From Eumeta japonica (lineage: Eukaryota; Arthropoda; Insecta; Lepidoptera; Psychidae), in NCBI GenBank assembly GCA_005406025.1, contig BGZK01000136.1, forward strand, positions 496,001 through 560,000: a stretch of 64,000 nucleotides of DNA, written 5' to 3'. Numbering within the stretch: position 1 is the first letter of the stretch; every line of letters begins with the position of its first letter. Of the stretch, positions 10,439-25,400 are shown piece after piece. Under the pieces are notes generated by a model. That model was not told the DNA's origin, did no database searches, and saw nothing but the letters and a program-made list of their open reading frames with translations. Made by a program: the position numbers and the translations under genes.

Positions 10439-13400
10439 TTATAATGATAAAGAATTGCAATTTTTTTCTCTATACGACATTCTGTCGTAGCAAACATAAT
10501 CTGTCATATTATTATTCCAATAATAGATTTACATTGCTTACTCTTTTTGATCGACTTCAATAAAGGAGGAGGTTTTGTGTTCGTTTGTATGTATTTTCTA
10601 TGTAATTTTAACGGTAATTTCGTAAATTATTGTGGACCGATTCCGATTTTTTTTTTTGTTTGAAAGGGTATACTCTGGAGGTAATCCCATAATCGCCAGG
10701 TCAGCATTTGATGATTGGATCCCAGGCAAATCGAGAGATATCCTCAAATATTATAGGTACGTATAGTGTGTTTGAGCTCTTTTTTCTAGTTATTCAAGGT
10801 TTTGCGTCTGGTGGTTAATATTTTATGCTGTTGAGCTTATGATTGGTGTCGGTCTACTCTGCGACATTTCGATAGATGGTAAACTAAAGCAATTTATAAC
10901 ATCGTCTCAGGTGAAGAATCGAGGATTTATTTATAACAGCCGGAAAGAAAACACCACTCTGTAATTTGGCTCTTCGAAGACGAGCTCAAGCCAACAAAAG
11001 TAGTGCATTCTAGCAGGGTGTCAAAGAAAGTGGTCGCTTCGTTTATATCAAAAAAAAAAGGACACGTCGTCACAGTTCCATTATAGAAATAGAAGATTGG
11101 TGCACCACGGTTTGTTTGCTAGAAAAGATAGCTGAACTTCGTAGTGATAACTCAAAACGTCGCACCATCTTACATCATGACAACACGAGCTCCCACACCG
11201 TTTATAAAAAAAAAAACAACTTTTGAGGCAGCCAAATGTTGAATTTTCGACCCATTCTCCGTTTCTGATCTGAGCCCTAACGATTTCTTTACATTTCATG
11301 TCATGAAGATTTACTTCCGTGGTCAGAGGTTTCGAGACCCAGAGGTAGCAATAGAAGCTTACAAATCAGCTATTTTGTTAACATCAATTTTAGGTTGAAA
11401 ATTTTTGTTGAAATGATTGGTTTTATCGAATGCAAAAGTGCATAAATTGCAAATTGAATACTTCGCAAAACAATAAGTAAATAATATATCTAGTTGTGAC
11501 AAGCATCTTTTTATTCCCGATCATTTCAGTTTACGCCTCATATTATTTGCTCCACGCCAACTAAACTTAGGATTGGTCTTAACTATAGTTCCAGTTTTGT
11601 TTTGTTTATGCATTCATATAGTATACTTATCAGTTGTAAAACTTAATTTTCGATTCATCGAAAACCAGAAACTGACTTTTATACACAGTTCCGAGGTAGG
11701 CTCAACTCTAAGGTGACTAATCAAGTAAGGGAACCACAAATCTGTCAAGTCGAAAACGTACGCGCTTGCGGAGCTTTTTGCGGTCGAGAACTGCTTAATA
11801 ACGCATGTATTGTGCTACGTGACTCATTAAAACGCACGTCATTATTTGGGTTTGTTGTGATATTGTTCATTGTGACGCATATGCCATCCGACCGATACAT
11901 ATTGTTGCTATTGGCACACGCCCAGAAAGTGAAACTGATTGTAACGCGTCTTCTAAATTAGAATATTGTAATCAGAATCGGCGCCCCATGTTTGTCTATG
12001 GGAATTCATTCTGTTTGAATCGTTGCTTCAGCTCTTTGTGTCTATGTATGTTTTGCGTTATCAAGTTGATATAGACCCTTAATAAACATTCGTTAATTTA
12101 TAAAAATATAATTTATAGTAGAAACTGTCCGATTAATTTATTATATTAAAGTAATTTATTTTAATATCTCATTGATAGAGTAAAAGACGAACGTACTATT
12201 GTAATTTAATTGTATTTTGGTGTAAAAGAAATTTGGCATGTTCTGATGTTATTTTATTTTTAGTTAAAATAACAGTTTGTATACGGATAACGGTTGTTGT
12301 TGGTGATCTTCACGTCATATTTATTACTAGCTGTCCCGCCCGCTTAGCTGGGTAATTTTTATTTATAAATAAAATGGCGAAGGATTTACGGAATTCGAAA
12401 AATGAGTAGCCTAGAAACCATCTACAAATCATCCCGCATCGAATGGTCCCAGTCCCATGTCTATACGTTTAGTAGTTTTTACGTGATTGGCGAACAAAGA
12501 CAACTTATTTTCATTATATATGTATAGATGATTCCAGTTAGCTAAAATATTTACGATCTTTTTAGCACAAAACAACGTAATTGCATATTTTGTAGATAAG
12601 TACTTAGTGTCAAGTGTTAAAAAAAACCATTTTAAATCTTGATTAATAATTAAAAATAGTCTATTTAAAATAATACATTTATAATTACACAAATAAATGC
12701 TTGCCATCTATTGGCAAATATTATACATATTTAAGGGTTTTAATAGCAAAAATAAAATAATTCCAGTAATTGCGTATAAAAATAGATAATATAAAATACG
12801 TATATACCCAAAAACGATTGCCATCTAGCGGTATATTAATTAATCGTTTTGCCAACACGCTAATAGTCATATTTTGGTTGCTCTTTTAAGAGATTTATTT
12901 GTTTCAGATAAGAGAAGTGAAAAAATTTATGTTTTATTGTAGTTTGATTTATTATTGAAAGTTATGTTTCTTTTTTATTTCTAATGAATATCCCAAAAAG
13001 GTTTTGCTGATCTTTCGTCAGTTACCATCACGTGAATTATTTGTTTGAGCTTTATTATTTATCATCCATATTTCTTTTTAGAAGTGATCTAAAATTAAAG
13101 AAAACAGATAGGGTTCGAATTATTAGCATATTATACATACCTACTATACATATATTTACATATTTGTATAAAGATTGTAATATTAAATAAATATACGGAC
13201 TGGGTACACGATCGATTTGATGAAAGGTATATAGCTAACAAATGCTATACAAAAACTCACTATTTCTCAATAGTCGGTTCTATGACATATTGGCTCATGG
13301 GTACCGAACCATCGTTTTAGTATTTAATATGTGCATCCCTACTTGCTACTTAGTAATAATCAAACTTACGAACGCAAATAACATAATACAGTATCGATCC

Positions 13401-16400
13401 CATGGCTGACATTATCGCATCCGCCTTTGAAATCCCGCCATTTCGATGAGCGCCATATTGTCCGGCGAACGGCCACGATCCGCGTCCGCTCGTCGTTCGT
13501 AGTTTATCTATACTCAGAAACCGCTCAAAACAAAAACATTTAATTTGAATAGGGGACGGGACAGGATGTTTTACATTAATATAACCATCAGAATTCCCTG
13601 TGACGAGTAGCGACGTAATCAAATACCCGCTTTCTAGGTTGTTTATGGTAATTGCCCGATTGTTATTCAGTGCCCCGGCCTGTCCACGTTTGTCCGTCCG
13701 TCTGTAGTGAGACATCGGGCGGCGCCATTTTAAATTCAAATTGATGGTCGCGTAAAGCTATCAACGGCACTACGGAACCGCGCGCGAGAGAGATATAAAA
13801 AAATCCACCTGACGCCATCTCTGGTCCGTGTTCGGCATTCGAAATGGACGCCATTTTGGTAGCGCTGCCGACGGAACGCGAGAAAATGTTTAGGTTGAAG
13901 TGTAATATCATTTGAATGCATGTCTTGTCTTGCTATCTACGTATTGGATTTTTTACCTTCGCTGTTGAAATTAAATAATGAATCGTTATATTCTTAGGTT
14001 AAATTAGAAATTTTTACGTTTTTTTTAATACTTAATACTTAAATGATATTTAAGTATAAAAGAACTATATGATTTACGGGATGGACACGGATTTTTCATA
14101 CTATCGCATGGACTACCAAATGCCTCTGCCTGCAAAAGTTCTAAGCATTTATTTGGTTATTCAAAGAGCTTAAACGACTACGTTTGAGCTATTTATTTAG
14201 GAATTTACTGAATTAAAATAAAGCTTTTGCCGCATAATGTATAATATAATTCGTTTTAAATTTTCAATAGAAAATTACTCAGATTACCTATTAAATAATT
14301 AATTATTTTAATGCACAATTGATAAAAAAACGTCACTAAAGCATAAAAAACATGGGAACAGATTTTCAATTGATGTAAAACCTTGTCATTCTCAGTGAAA
14401 TAGGTGTCTCTTTTTTCATAAGCTTTATATCAAAATCGTAAAAAAATAGGGCACTTGAAAAAGCAAATTTGCCATTTTATATATGTAATTTTGTCAGGCG
14501 AAGAATACTTTATAGGTACAGGTTATATTTATTTATTTTTTTCAGTAGTTTTTTGTTTTTTTTTTGTTTCTGCATATATTAATTATTTTTTTAAGAGTGC
14601 AAATATTATTATCGTAATATTATTAAAGAAATATTGAGGACAGACATTTAAAAACTCCACTAGGAAATGTTATTAAGTATTTAAGTCCAGTTTCTTCCAA
14701 ATTTCAAAATAATCGCACTAATAATTTGAGAGAATACATGTACAAGGGTTTATGTTGAACGAGATTTCCGATGACGGTGAAATCACGTATATTTGTAAAA
14801 CTTATGTATTGTTTAATTTTAGGGCGTAGGTTTATCTAATTAAAGATATTTCACTTTTAATCTACTACTCTCTACTTAGAAAAAGAAATCGTAATGGAAG
14901 AACTTAAGAGTCAGATCAATCCTTGTCAATTAGATTACCACTGTCTTTCTGCTAAACCTATCGGCAAGATATAAAGCTTCTTTAGGTAAACCTGGGAATA
15001 TCTGTCGATGAAGATTTTGTCCTATACTACAAGAGGAAAACAATATCTATCTTAGTTTGATGTCGGACTTAGAAGTGTTGAAAAATATTTCCTTTGTCGT
15101 GAGTGGACTTTTTGCTTTTTTCTCTCTATCGCACATCGGAGATTAATTTATATGAACATTAAATTGATCCCTATCGCTGTTTGATTTTAAATTCCCACTA
15201 GATGCTTAAATCACGACGATGTTTAACTATACGGCCTATTTTTACTTCGACACCACCTCGCGAAATTCATAGGTTACACGCATCAGTTTTATAGTATCTG
15301 CGCAAACGAGTTTCGTTCAGCGTTCTTAGAATTTGCCATGAAAAAGTGACTGCTTACGACGGTAAAAATCGCTTAAGTTCAATTCCAACAATAAATATTT
15401 AAATAGATAATAACACGTAGTATAGTGCCACCTGTAGTTTACGAATGTAAATTTCTGCTTCATTAAAATAAAACTTTACATCGATGATCGTTAGGGTGCA
15501 TAAATATATATATTTATTTATTTATACTGTATATATAAACATATACAAGAATTGCTGTCTGAAAGTAATAAAACATCCCATATAATGTGTCTTCAGAAGC
15601 GCGTGTACAGGATGTAACAATAAAAATCCTATATCAGAACGCATTCGAAGCCCTGACATTTCCCACGTGAGCGGCGGCCGCGTCGGGACACCGAAATAAC
15701 TCCACGTTATTGTCATTCATATCACAGAGGGCGCTCGCCGTTACCGCCGCCCGGGTTGCGCGCGGCGCGTCTAGCGGCCGCGATAAAGACTGTCGTTATG
15801 TGCGCTGCGCGTACGATTCGCCGTCGGGCCTGACGCCCGGCGTCGAAATGTCATATATCGTACGAAACGGTGGCGACTGCGCATCGCATTTGCGAATTTC
15901 CGAATACCTACTATATACTTGTAACCAGGGCCGTGCATAGAGATTCAGACAGGGTACGGAAAGCTAAAAAAAACTTACCAGTTTCAGCAATGTTTCGTTT
16001 ATGCCACCATAATGCCACCAATCGAAACAATGTTAGTGTTCTTTGGCTTTTCATATTCTGTCTGAATCTCTGTGTGCGCCCCTGACTGTAATGTGTACCG
16101 ACAGTGAAATTGGTATTTTCATTGTTAATAAGTAAAAGAAATATCAGGGATTCCGAGTTAGTAAATATCCATAACGGCTGTGGCATAAGGAACCTAGAAG
16201 ATAGGTTTATTAGAAGTGTTAGTGAATGAATAAATGGTCTCTTTTGATAATACCTTTTTCTTACTAAGAAGTTATTATTATATCAGTTGGTGTTAGTATT
16301 TGTTGTACTTAGTACTTACTTTTTTATTAATTTCCCATATAACCTAAAAAATATACGGAAAATAAACGAATAACGAGTGGATATGGCATATTAAACCTTA

Positions 16401-19400
16401 GTGTGACTTTTATGCAAGCTGATGTTTTTAAAGAAAAAACAATATAGTATTTTGTTAATTTGTAACACCACGATTCACATTATTTTAAAATCCGTAAAAA
16501 ACAAGCGTACCACCAATGTTAGAAATCTGTTACACATAACATAGCTATTTTAGTGCCAATGTATTTATGATGGGATTTCTCTATAAAGAACTCAAAAAGA
16601 AATAATACGATTTCAAACATTTTTGTGGCAATTGGTGGCAAAATTGTGTGGTAAATTGCTTAAAAAGTTAAAGCGATTCTTAAAATAGTACGTCAAATTT
16701 GATAAAAGTCAGCAAAGTTGTGGCGTAGATCCGCTTAAAGTAGGTGCATTTCTACGATTTTTCTCGCACTATTCCCAAATGACTATCGGCACGACTGTGA
16801 ATTAGAATAAATTTTATTCATATTCTTTTATCTATGCTCCCATATGGCTAACCGAAACAACGATAACCTATCGGTTATTGAGCGTGCCTACAAAGCTGGG
16901 TACGGAGTTCAAAATCTGATCACTATGAACGGTTTTCTATTCTTATGCAGATTTAAACAACAAACACCTCTCAATTATACATGCCTTCTAAATCCATCGT
17001 GGTGAAACCTGCATATACGAGGGAATTAACCAGAAACTTTGACTGCCATGAATGGGAAATTTCTAACAAGCGCGTTGAACGTAGGAATTATAACCTAATA
17101 CCTTTTTCTTTCCCTTAAGCGAGACCTAAAATGGATTGTAAAAGTATACGCCTACCCTTTGGCAGTCCTTGCAGTATTAGAACATACCATCTCTTCCTGT
17201 GGGTATTGCAATAGGTGGCGTAAGACAACTATTAAAATTATTCTTGTCACTTCTCGATGATCTAATAATATTATCATCTTTAAATTTTAAAAATGCTAAA
17301 ACTTATCACGATCAGCAATATTATAGATGAACTAAAATGTGACGATGTGATAACCGATCGGCCATGCGGCTAATCGTAGTAGTTAAATCAGATCTTAAAG
17401 CTGTAACTTCTCAGGATTTCGATGGTACTATTCACGCTTTAACCGTCATATTCGATTTCTCTTAAACACCTCGTAAATGCTTGAATCGGGTCAATCGAAA
17501 CATGAATTTTGTGAACAGTAAGATACCCTACAATTTGCGCATTGAACACAAATCGACCCGGTCGATTATGACCAAGAAACGATAAATTTTCCTCGTGACG
17601 CGCCATCTGCCCGCCTTGAATCACCGTCTTGACATGGATTTCCAATGCATTCACACGGAATACAAATAAGACGTTACGCCATTAGAGAAGCGAGGTTTCA
17701 CCACTTTATTGGGACATCGTGACCACTGGCCATACGACAATGACGGTTGGCACACATGCGCAAGGGCAGATCGTAAATTTAATTATTAGATTCAACCGAG
17801 CGAATACCCGACATGGAAACCTTCTTTTTTGAAGTGAAACTTCTTTTGGGACGGTGTGTACTGGATTTTAAGAAACGAAAATGTCTAACGAATAGGAGAT
17901 AACTATAAATGTATATATTGGTTTTAGGCTCTAAAAGAATAAGATAGAATGCGTTTTTATAAAGTTTCCCTACACTTCGTCTCCTCTTTATGCGATGGTT
18001 CCGTAGCGGTCTGCGTCCCCTCTACTCTACATCGTATGCGGGCCCGTACACGTACTCTGCATGTACATGGATACTAGATTCCATGCTGTATATTATATTC
18101 TTAAACTATTTGAAATATATACAAAGAAAGCGCGAGAGAAAGACAAACATTGAAATCTCATTCTTTATATTGAATTGAATTTGAATTGAAATTGTAATTG
18201 AATTGAAAATATTATTTTATATTGAATAGAATAATTTCAATCTTTACTAAAATGTTACTTTAATTAATAAAAAAATTGTCGATCATTCCTACTTTTTCTT
18301 TCTTTTTCTCTTTGATTAGCACTTCCGTAGTGCATTCATCTTATTCTCTCAAAAATTGACCAGAACACTAAGTTTCAATTCCACTGCGTGTGAACACACA
18401 TTTGATTTTTTTTATTTTTTGTTCTCGCAATAGGCGATAGTGTTTTCGATATCAATGACCCGGACACACAATTAATGAATTCTCGACGATTGCACTATTC
18501 TATTCGAAGTATTGATAGAAGCATAGTATTATTAAAATTACTAATATTGAGCATTTTCATCGTTTTCTAGTAATCAATCTTCCGTTTACTTTAAATCGTC
18601 AATCAGCTAAAGGAGCATTACGCTCAAATGACGGTTCAAATTCATTTTACTAGATGTGATTTGATTATAATGAGATAATATTTTCAATAACACAAAATTA
18701 GTAAAACAAAAAAAAAAAAATAAAGGGATTTTTTTATAATAGAATTCTTTGAACTTCCATAAGTGTCGTCACAAATTTTGTATGTTGTGAATGTTAAAAC
18801 CTAAAAAAACAATACATAACTTTGGGTTGGTACTCAGAATAATTTGTTGTGGGCTGTTGTTCAAATCCTAAAGAAGTCGATATAATGACACGTATAAAAC
18901 AAAAAAGTTGTGTTTTATATAACTTGAACTTATCAATGTAGATATATATAACCTTCATTATTTACAAAGAGAACAAAAAACGATAAATACATACGACGAA
19001 TTCATGTCGATTGGCAGAAGTGATGAACTATAACCGAATTCGTGCCATTCGACATTTATACTAGATTGAGATATTATTAAATTTTTTTGTCACACGTCAC
19101 ATACTTCAAAACCGACTCCCGCGTCGTGACATAGCGATATACTCACGGTCCACATGGCACTTCCTGAGCTTGTTGGCGTCCTCGCCGTGGCACAGGGCGT
19201 ATAGGTTCTTGCCGGTCAGCTCCTCCGCGGTGTAGCCCAACAACTCCGACACCCGGCTGTTGAACAATATCGCTTTCGTGAACAAAGTTGTTAACCGTAT
19301 TTAACACTTGTATGTATATATTTCTAAATATAACAGGAAGGTTTCACCGATGTCCTACGAGGCCAGCAATGTACAGTAAACGATTGTTACTTTTGATTAA

Positions 19401-22400
19401 TTATAATATTTATTTCCATTTCATTACCGGCTTACGGAATTTATTTTTGTACAGGTAACTTATAAAAATACAGCATTCGGTGTGTTTATGCTCATTGTGT
19501 TATCTTATATTCTCTCTTGAGGGTCCTTAACTTTTAAATACATAGATAGAGCTAGCGAGGTCACGAACAGTGTGTTGTGTTTGCCCCATCCATACCTACA
19601 TAAGAAAGAAATCATTTGACAAGTCGTGAATATTTATACTGGTCATAAATAATAAAAGCACAGTTCTATTTTTATTGTGTTACCAAAACGGAAGTAGAAT
19701 AGGAGGCACTGTATTGAATGACTACCAGAGAATTTGACCTATAGTTATCATGACTATGAGTAATACAGCTGAAAATGCATCATCTAAAAAATATTCAGAT
19801 TTAAAAGAATACCTAAAAAAAATATACCTCGGTTCGCAGTGCGCTATCCGGAAATCGAAGTTGATCCTAGTAACGAACATATCGGACTCCAGTCTGATCT
19901 CGTGCACAGAAGGAGGCGGTAAGGCTATCGCCAGAGCCACCATACCCAGAAGGGCTGGTGGGGACTTCCGACTGTGAGAGAAGCTATACTGAGGTCGGAG
20001 GCGGCACAGCATCAGCACCACCTGGAAGGAAATTATTACACAAGTTAATAAAGAAAGCAGGGCCAAATACGAGTGCAATTTTCAATCAAAGGGTTCCGCA
20101 TTTAACGTCTTTGTCTTGGCGCTGTTTCGCATTCCCTGTTGGCTTGCGAAATAGAAAAACAACATGTACAGCTTCGATTATATTAAGCTTTGATTACGAT
20201 ATTGAATTATCATAAATAAAATACACTGGGGGACTAAATTAGACAAACGCTTAAAAGATCCCCTTCATTTTTATACGTTCGAGATTGCTTTGAAGTTTTG
20301 GTTCTCCGCCTGGAATTGATCGAGGTGTGATTTGATGGTAACTGTCCGTAGAGTAAAACACGGTTCAGATACACGGTAAAAATCAGATACAGAAAGGTAT
20401 CTGATTGAGCCGTGATGAATTCGTAAGTTCATTTATATAAATACATTTTAATTCAATTCTGTCTATTTTTGAATGAACATCCTTGACTTAAACGTATTAT
20501 ATGATCAATTTTTTTTTGACGGCATATATATTTTCCCTACACTTTCTGGAAGCCTCACAACCTCGAGCGTAGAACTGAGGTTTCAAAGTAACCTCAAAAT
20601 TATGAAAATACAAAGAATTTTTCAAGTTCTTCAAATTTAATGCACTCAATTTTTAATACTATCTTTACTTACAAGCGGATTGTTCCAACCTAATAACAGT
20701 TTAAGTTTGATTGTATACGTAATATTTGTAGAAGTATCTTCATTATTATTATAGTTGTTATTATATTTATTTGTATTATCATAGTGTCTAAAACATACAG
20801 TTTGTCTGACATTGTTTATTACCCCTGAAAACACAATAGACCAAAAATCATGTAGTGTTTATTCACCGCACAACGAATTCCCCGTAGAGTGGTGATGAGT
20901 ACTAAGGAAAATTAGAAAAAAAATGTTTTCTGAGAAAGATTTTTTTTTTTAATTTAGGTACATAAAAGCACTTGAGATGCTCACACTTGCGGTGAGCACC
21001 TCAAATTAAGTCCAGATTTTTCAGATGATAGGCTTACGTCAGTAAAAACTGAACACAATTTTTAATGATGAGTGAAATGTTTGTATGTGCCTGAATTTTC
21101 TTCGTCATTTTAGAAAGGTTGCGATTTCTTAACTTTATGTGTCGGTACCATAAAAAAGAACACAGAATTCATTTTATTCTTATTTTCCTGATTGCCTGAT
21201 TTGGTCTGTAATTATTTAAACAACTAAAGGGATTATATAACTTGCCTGTTTTGCATTTGTAAAATGATATTGCAAACTGATTGAAGGAATATGAATAAAA
21301 TTCAAATAATATTTTTAAAGTATTGTCTTTTTCTCTTGTAAAATACATATTTTAGTACATTAAATTTTATGATATTTTAAATGTTTTATAGAATATTATC
21401 AAATACAATTAATAAGAAAAAAATCTTCTGTACCTAATCAAAATACAATTTTTATTTCCTATTTTATTGACATTTTAAAATCTGAGGATTTTCATATATA
21501 ATACTAGAGAGTATTCATCACAATATTATATGTATACGGTTAAAATGGCTAAAACAACACTGTAAAGTGATGAATTCTGTACGTGTGTTCATTGTACTTA
21601 TTGATTCATGTTTTTCAATGTATGTATTAATAACATTCTATAATAAATGGTTATTTAATTGAGCCGCGTTGGCCCAGTGGTTAAGACCATCGTCTTCGAT
21701 CTAGGATGTACACGATTCCGGACGCATTGTCCAATAAGTTTCGCGTTAATTCAAACTAAACGATTTTACTACATGTATTGAAGATTACCCACGCTAAAGT
21801 CCAAGTCCCTCAATTTGAAATAAGACTGTGGAAGGACACGGCCCAGCATTGGGACGATCGAAACCGGGCACAATAAGCGTTATAAATATCGATCTTTCAA
21901 AACGTACAAAACATACCATACGAATGCACAATGACAACCCGTTTCAGACGCGAAACCTTAATACGGGCACGTGCGCCGTGTTTATTATCTAGTTGTAAAA
22001 TCAGACAGTACGTCTGTTCGTGGGAAACAAACCGCAATGCGCTATCACGCCAATAAACGGCGGCTCCTGGCCGTTCGGGCGGGATTCGAGTCCCGGATTT
22101 GACAAACGACCGCCGCTAATTGCCGCGCCGATTCCCGAAGCGGTTGTATGAGCCGTTTAGATAAAACCGGAGTTATGTCTCCGAGTTCGGCATCGGGTGC
22201 GACAGTAAAAGTTACAGAAATGCGTTAATTTATCGAACCGGAACGTGCTATTGTCGTTGCGGGATGTCGGATAATCAGCGAACCGCCCACGTTATAGAAC
22301 TTAAGAAGAGATACCGATCTAAATTATGGACGATATCAGCTTATGAATACGTTTAATGTACATAGAGGAGTTTAAAAGTGATGTACTTAAAATGAAACAC

Positions 22401-25400
22401 TTTAAAGGTGTTTAAATGTATGCTTCGATGAATTATAAAGCGTCGGGTATTCTATGAAATAAATAAAGGATTTTGTTTATATTAAACAATTATTTTAATA
22501 TGTCTTTATAGCCTATTTCATATTCATTTTGTTCTAGTAGTGAAAACGATGTTAGAAATAATGGGGATTTATTTAATTACACGAATAAGTTTATTCTAAA
22601 AAAACTAAAGACGATAATATGAGGTTTCAAAGTTGTAGGAAAAATAAACTGTATTGCCGGTATTTAATATTTTGTATTCCAACAAAAAATACAGAGAAAG
22701 AATGAAAAAAATCGTAAACACCAAATCTTTCCGACACTTGTGCTAGATATTTTCGTGATCAAATTAAAAATACAATTTACGCATATAAAATAAACATTAA
22801 AAATGCAAAGAAGACAAGGGCGACATCGTATAGAACGCGAGCACGCCCCGCGGAAGGTAAATAAAATTATTACGCAATATAAAACGTTTACAATTTTATC
22901 ATTTTACGGGGCGGGGCGGCGTAATCTGTAACGGGATGTTTTACGGACTCGCGAGGAAATTCACAAGTCGGGCGCGATAATATCACGGTTTATGTTCCGG
23001 GGGTTTCGAGGGAGAGTTATGCGTTCAGAAGCGGGCCCCGCGGAACCCCGCGGCCTATGGGGTCACTGCACAAGTATTTGCGGTTTTTGGGATGAATATC
23101 GAGGACGTTTCCCTGGGTGCAAACGAAGACGCGGATATTGTTTGTATTGTTCGGGACAGAACAGTGGACTTTAAAAGAAACGATGATTCCAATCGAATGT
23201 TTGAGTAATGTAACGAGTTTGCGTCGTCGATTTTGAGCGAACCAATACTATGGCCGTCGCAACCGAGGTGTGATTGGCGCGATTAATTCGACTGCTCCAA
23301 TTATGCGCATTGTTTGTTAATACAACGAATCACACAGCCATTGCAACGACATTTATATAGATGATATAATTCGAACTTGTTAAAAAAAAGTTTTATTTTG
23401 GCCAACTCGAACTTCTTTTCGTTGTGTTTGCCCCACTGGCTGAAGTACATCTTCATATTCGGATTGAGAGACTTGATCCAGCCCCTCCCTTTTGGCTAAG
23501 TGCGATTCGAGACTGCTGGCGATTGTATCATTAATTCAATGATGTCGATCGTTATCATCAATCAATGAAAATATTTTCGTCACCGAAGTTTTAACGGTCT
23601 TTCCCACGTACGGAGCGAAGGGCCTTCATTTGACTTTAATTAACTCACTGGTTAACACCGCAGTCTTAATTAGAATTCGAGTACATAGCTCTTGACCACT
23701 CGGCCATCAAAAATAATATTACACAGTGAGAGAGTTTGCTATTGTCTACCTATTTTGTCCGTCTTTTTTGTATTGCTGTCCACTTGGCTTCCCATAAGAA
23801 TAATGATTTCTCAATATCTATTTTAAATACACTAATTTAATTATTATAAATATTAAATTACGGAAAACTCAAATATAAATCGTGTAAACGTATATCTAAC
23901 TTAGAAGAAAGTAATAAACGCATCTTATTTAAATTTCCTCACTCAGTAGAATTAACAAAAGCTTGTTAACGTTTTTTTTTATACAATGCCCTCCATTAAT
24001 TAGGATGTCTCTAAGGGAACACAAACGAAAAACTAATTGGAGCGTTCACAAGGGAAATAAAACGCAAAATATATCAACTCTGTACATTTAAATTTACATT
24101 TTAAAAAGTCTTTATTTTATACGTTACACATAAATCTTGAAGCGTTATAAATTTATCACTCGTTTGGAAGATAGTATTTCCACAAGAAGAACGAGTAAAC
24201 AATTTAAGGGCAACTCTTTTCTAAATAAATTGTGTACAGTCACAATCAAATAAAAAAACTATGACAGAAAAAGCATAAACCCGATAAATATCTGAGCTAG
24301 TTATGCCCATGGATATATGTATAGGTTTAAAATACTGGAATTCTCAATAGCTTAAATTGGTTTGATATTACTTTCGTATTAGTAGCCCCCCTATGATTCA
24401 TCATAGCAAGCAAGGTCCCATTCACTTCATTTCACGTATGCAGTCTCCTTTCAATGTCTGTATCATGCACCCCAGCGTCCGTAAACAAATAAACCTCATA
24501 AACAAAGTCTATCATTTATTCAACTCTCTCACCTCCTATAAATAAATTGTATTCATTCACGCTTTTACTTTTTTCAAACATTTCGACCTTAATTTTACTT
24601 ATAGAAGGGACATCCTTTTACGGCAACGACCGAAGACAATATCAGTGTTATGCAGCTCATGATAGAGTCTGACAAAAGAGTGATCTACAAGCAGATTAGC
24701 ACAAACTTAGGTATAGGTATGAATTAAGTGCGCAAAATATTTCATAAGCATTGGCGGTCACGAAGCTTTGTACTCGGTAGATACCTATAATTTGACCGAA
24801 GCTCAAAAACTCCGTCGTGTCAATTAGTACTGCAAAATGATGCAAAGATTTTCTGGTGGTGAGTCTAATGCTGTATACGACATAGTTATAGGTGAAGAAA
24901 GCTGGACGGACCAAAAGACCGTCTACTTAGTGGGTGTTTTCTTTCGAGGAGTTGTCTACTAAAGTAAAACGAGGTCGAAGCGTCGAAAATAAGATGGCGA
25001 CCTTTTTCTTCGGAATGGCAGGTTATTTTGAATCAATACCTTAGAAGATAAAAAAACGGTCACTGTTGACTGGTATACTGTTGTTTGCCTCTTATTTTGG
25101 AAAAACTTCGGGAAAAACGACCTCGCAGTAGGATTGTCCTTTATCGTGACAATACATTACCACATACCGCTAGACAAACAACTATTTGGGGACGTCAGGT
25201 ATAGAAATATTAACTTATTTGCCTTACATCCCGATCACACTATGCTATTTTTATTTCCTAAAACAAAAGAAAAACTTGAAGGAAAATAGTTTACAGACAC
25301 CGAGGATGCAGTGGCTTCATATGAAAAGGCCGTCAAAGCAACCCCTAATTGCGAGTAGGCAAATTACTTCTCTCAGTGTTCCATCGAATGTAGCGATTTA

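Larger units (their letters stand above)
10255..19146 (-). other. trh intron, 8.9 kb
   Basis: This GT-AG intron holds a TA microsatellite (10376-10434), dispersed repeats (10545-10770 and 12325-12515), a decayed mariner (10880-11480), paired GCCATCT motifs (12702-12831), a GC-rich GCCAT-dense patch (13380-13880), a second GC-rich patch (15640-15870) and a small hAT-type MITE (15926-16084). A 71-codon minus-strand frame at 17439-17654 matches no family I know. The remainder is AT-rich DNA without visible features. Confidence 0.85.

Noticed and set aside
10245..10497. Tyr-Ile repeat open frames
   Set aside because: They are translations of the TA microsatellite.
17439..17654. 71-codon minus-strand frame ([15 protein letters not shown]...)
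   Set aside because: It has no recognisable family. A chance frame in mildly GC-richer intron DNA is as likely as a gene.
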